Shown: positions 63,391-64,000 of the stretch, in pieces | Position numbering within the stretch: the first letter of the stretch is position 1 | Layout of the letters: each line of letters opens with the position of its first letter | NCBI GenBank assembly: GCA_025765615.1 | Contig: JAIVFJ010000119.1 | Location: 1 to 64,000, forward strand | Direction: 5' to 3' | From: Zopfochytrium polystomum | Lineage: Eukaryota > Chytridiomycota > Chytridiomycetes > Chytridiales > Chytridiaceae | DNA length: 64,000 bases | The notes under the pieces: generated by a model | Told to the model about the DNA's origin: nothing | What the model saw: only the letters and a program-made list of their open reading frames with translations | Database searches by the model: none | Position numbers and translations under genes: made by a program

Positions 63391-63965
63391 TCAATTCCCG
63401 CTCGTCATGGAGTAGAAAAGGCTACCCGACGCCGTCGAGCTGGTCATCATGGAATGGTGCGCGCTTTGCCCGCCGCTACCTCCAGCCCCACCTCCCCCGC
63501 CACCGCTGCCACCCCCACCGCCGGTGGCCATCGTCGGCGCCGCCAGATCTTCAGGGTTTGCCAGCAACGCAGCTGATCCCAACCCAATCATCCCAGGGCT
63601 CGCCCTCTCCGCCGCTGCCCCCGCTCCTGCCGACGTGATGCTGGCGCTGCGTTGGCGCGTGACAACATGGGGCAGCGTCTGCGGGGGACCTGCCGCGGCC
63701 AGCAAGTTCAGCCCGCCCGATGTTCTTGCCGTGCCGACAGAGCCGCCGCTGCCGCCACCGCCGCCACCGCTGTTGCTGCCGCCGGGACCCGATCCGCCTC
63801 CGTTATTCCCAAAGCTGCTATTGTAGTGGCCAAGGCTTCCGCTCGACGATTGTTGGGAAGAGATCAGGGTCGGCGCACCAGCCGGCCTCGGCATAGGGAT
63901 GGATGCTATGTGGTGACTTGAGACCTGTGAAGGAGTCCGTTGGTATCGAAGTCCGTCCCTGGCGG
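63391..63965 (-). CDS. 3'-terminal exon of a gene extending past the window, Ser/Gly-rich
   Basis: The acceptor TTCAG at 63,970-63,966 opens an exon with RDGLRYQRTPSQVSSHHIAS, MPRPAGAPTLISSQQSSSGS, TRQRSASITSAGAGAAAERA and a Gly-rich end SLFYSMTSGN before the stop at 63,391. RQRSASI is a good basophilic-kinase/14-3-3-type site. The domain-bearing part lies beyond the right edge. Function unknown. Confidence 0.5.
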
Positions 63966-64000
63966 CTGAAGGGAGAGGTCAAGAACAAAATGAAGAAAAA

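Noticed and set aside
1..64000. CRISPR arrays, bacterial operons, rRNA genes
   Set aside because: None seen. The direct repeats are microsatellites or LTR units, and gene structure is eukaryotic.

Overview
The window is eukaryotic nuclear DNA, most likely from a flagellated early-diverging fungus (chytrid or blastocladiomycete type). That placement is inference. It rests on many short GT-AG introns (about 50-120 nt, one of 259), GC-rich host genes with long homopolymeric amino-acid tracts, a FAM184-type coiled-coil gene of the sort found in ciliated or flagellated lineages, and fungal-type LTR retrotransposons of the chromovirus/Tf1-sushi group.

Layout. Bases 1-32,300 are mostly an AT-rich mobile-element graveyard, with two host genes inside it: an unidentified GC-rich multi-exon gene on the minus strand at about 11.78-13.35 kb, and an intron-free F-box gene at 13.36-15.98 kb. 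Bases 33,600-64,000 are a host gene block. It holds an F-box gene (-), a DEVH-box helicase (+), a long coiled-coil gene (-) divergent from a FAM184-like gene (+), the PP2A leucine carboxyl methyltransferase LCMT1 (+), an F-box/LRR gene (-), a low-complexity Ala/Pro-rich ORF (-) and the 3' exon of a gene running off the right edge (-).

Mobile elements. Two copies of one Ty3/gypsy chromovirus are present: copy 1 at 7,538-10,896 (+) and copy 2 at 24,670-30,100 (-). Each has a perfect 5-bp target duplication. A solo LTR and an interrupted LTR fragment belong to the same family. Four features can be read directly from the sequence: an 11-nt self-priming PBS complementary to the predicted mRNA 5' end, a canonical -1 frameshift heptamer followed by an H-type pseudoknot, heat-shock-element arrays in the LTRs, and two exactly in-frame internal deletions in copy 1. 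Also present are a dead Tc1/mariner element, a PIF/Harbinger transposase with a 50-nt intron, and Ty1/copia relics, one of them lying inside a dispersed repeat.

The least expected part is a set of AT-rich, purine-rich decayed genes (2.1-4.0, 6.2-7.5, 10.9-11.6, 20.8-24.5 kb). They recur in several copies: a Cys/His zinc motif, a zinc plus F-box-like protein, and a D5-like primase/helicase relic. They share their own intergenic punctuation: a 16-bp stem/5-nt loop hairpin followed by T runs at gene ends, then a GTCACGTGAC palindrome, a GGAAAACTGAATTTTG box and the next ATG. I read this as a fragmented endogenous large-DNA-virus-like element used as a landing pad by transposons. That origin is an inference and needs profile searches.
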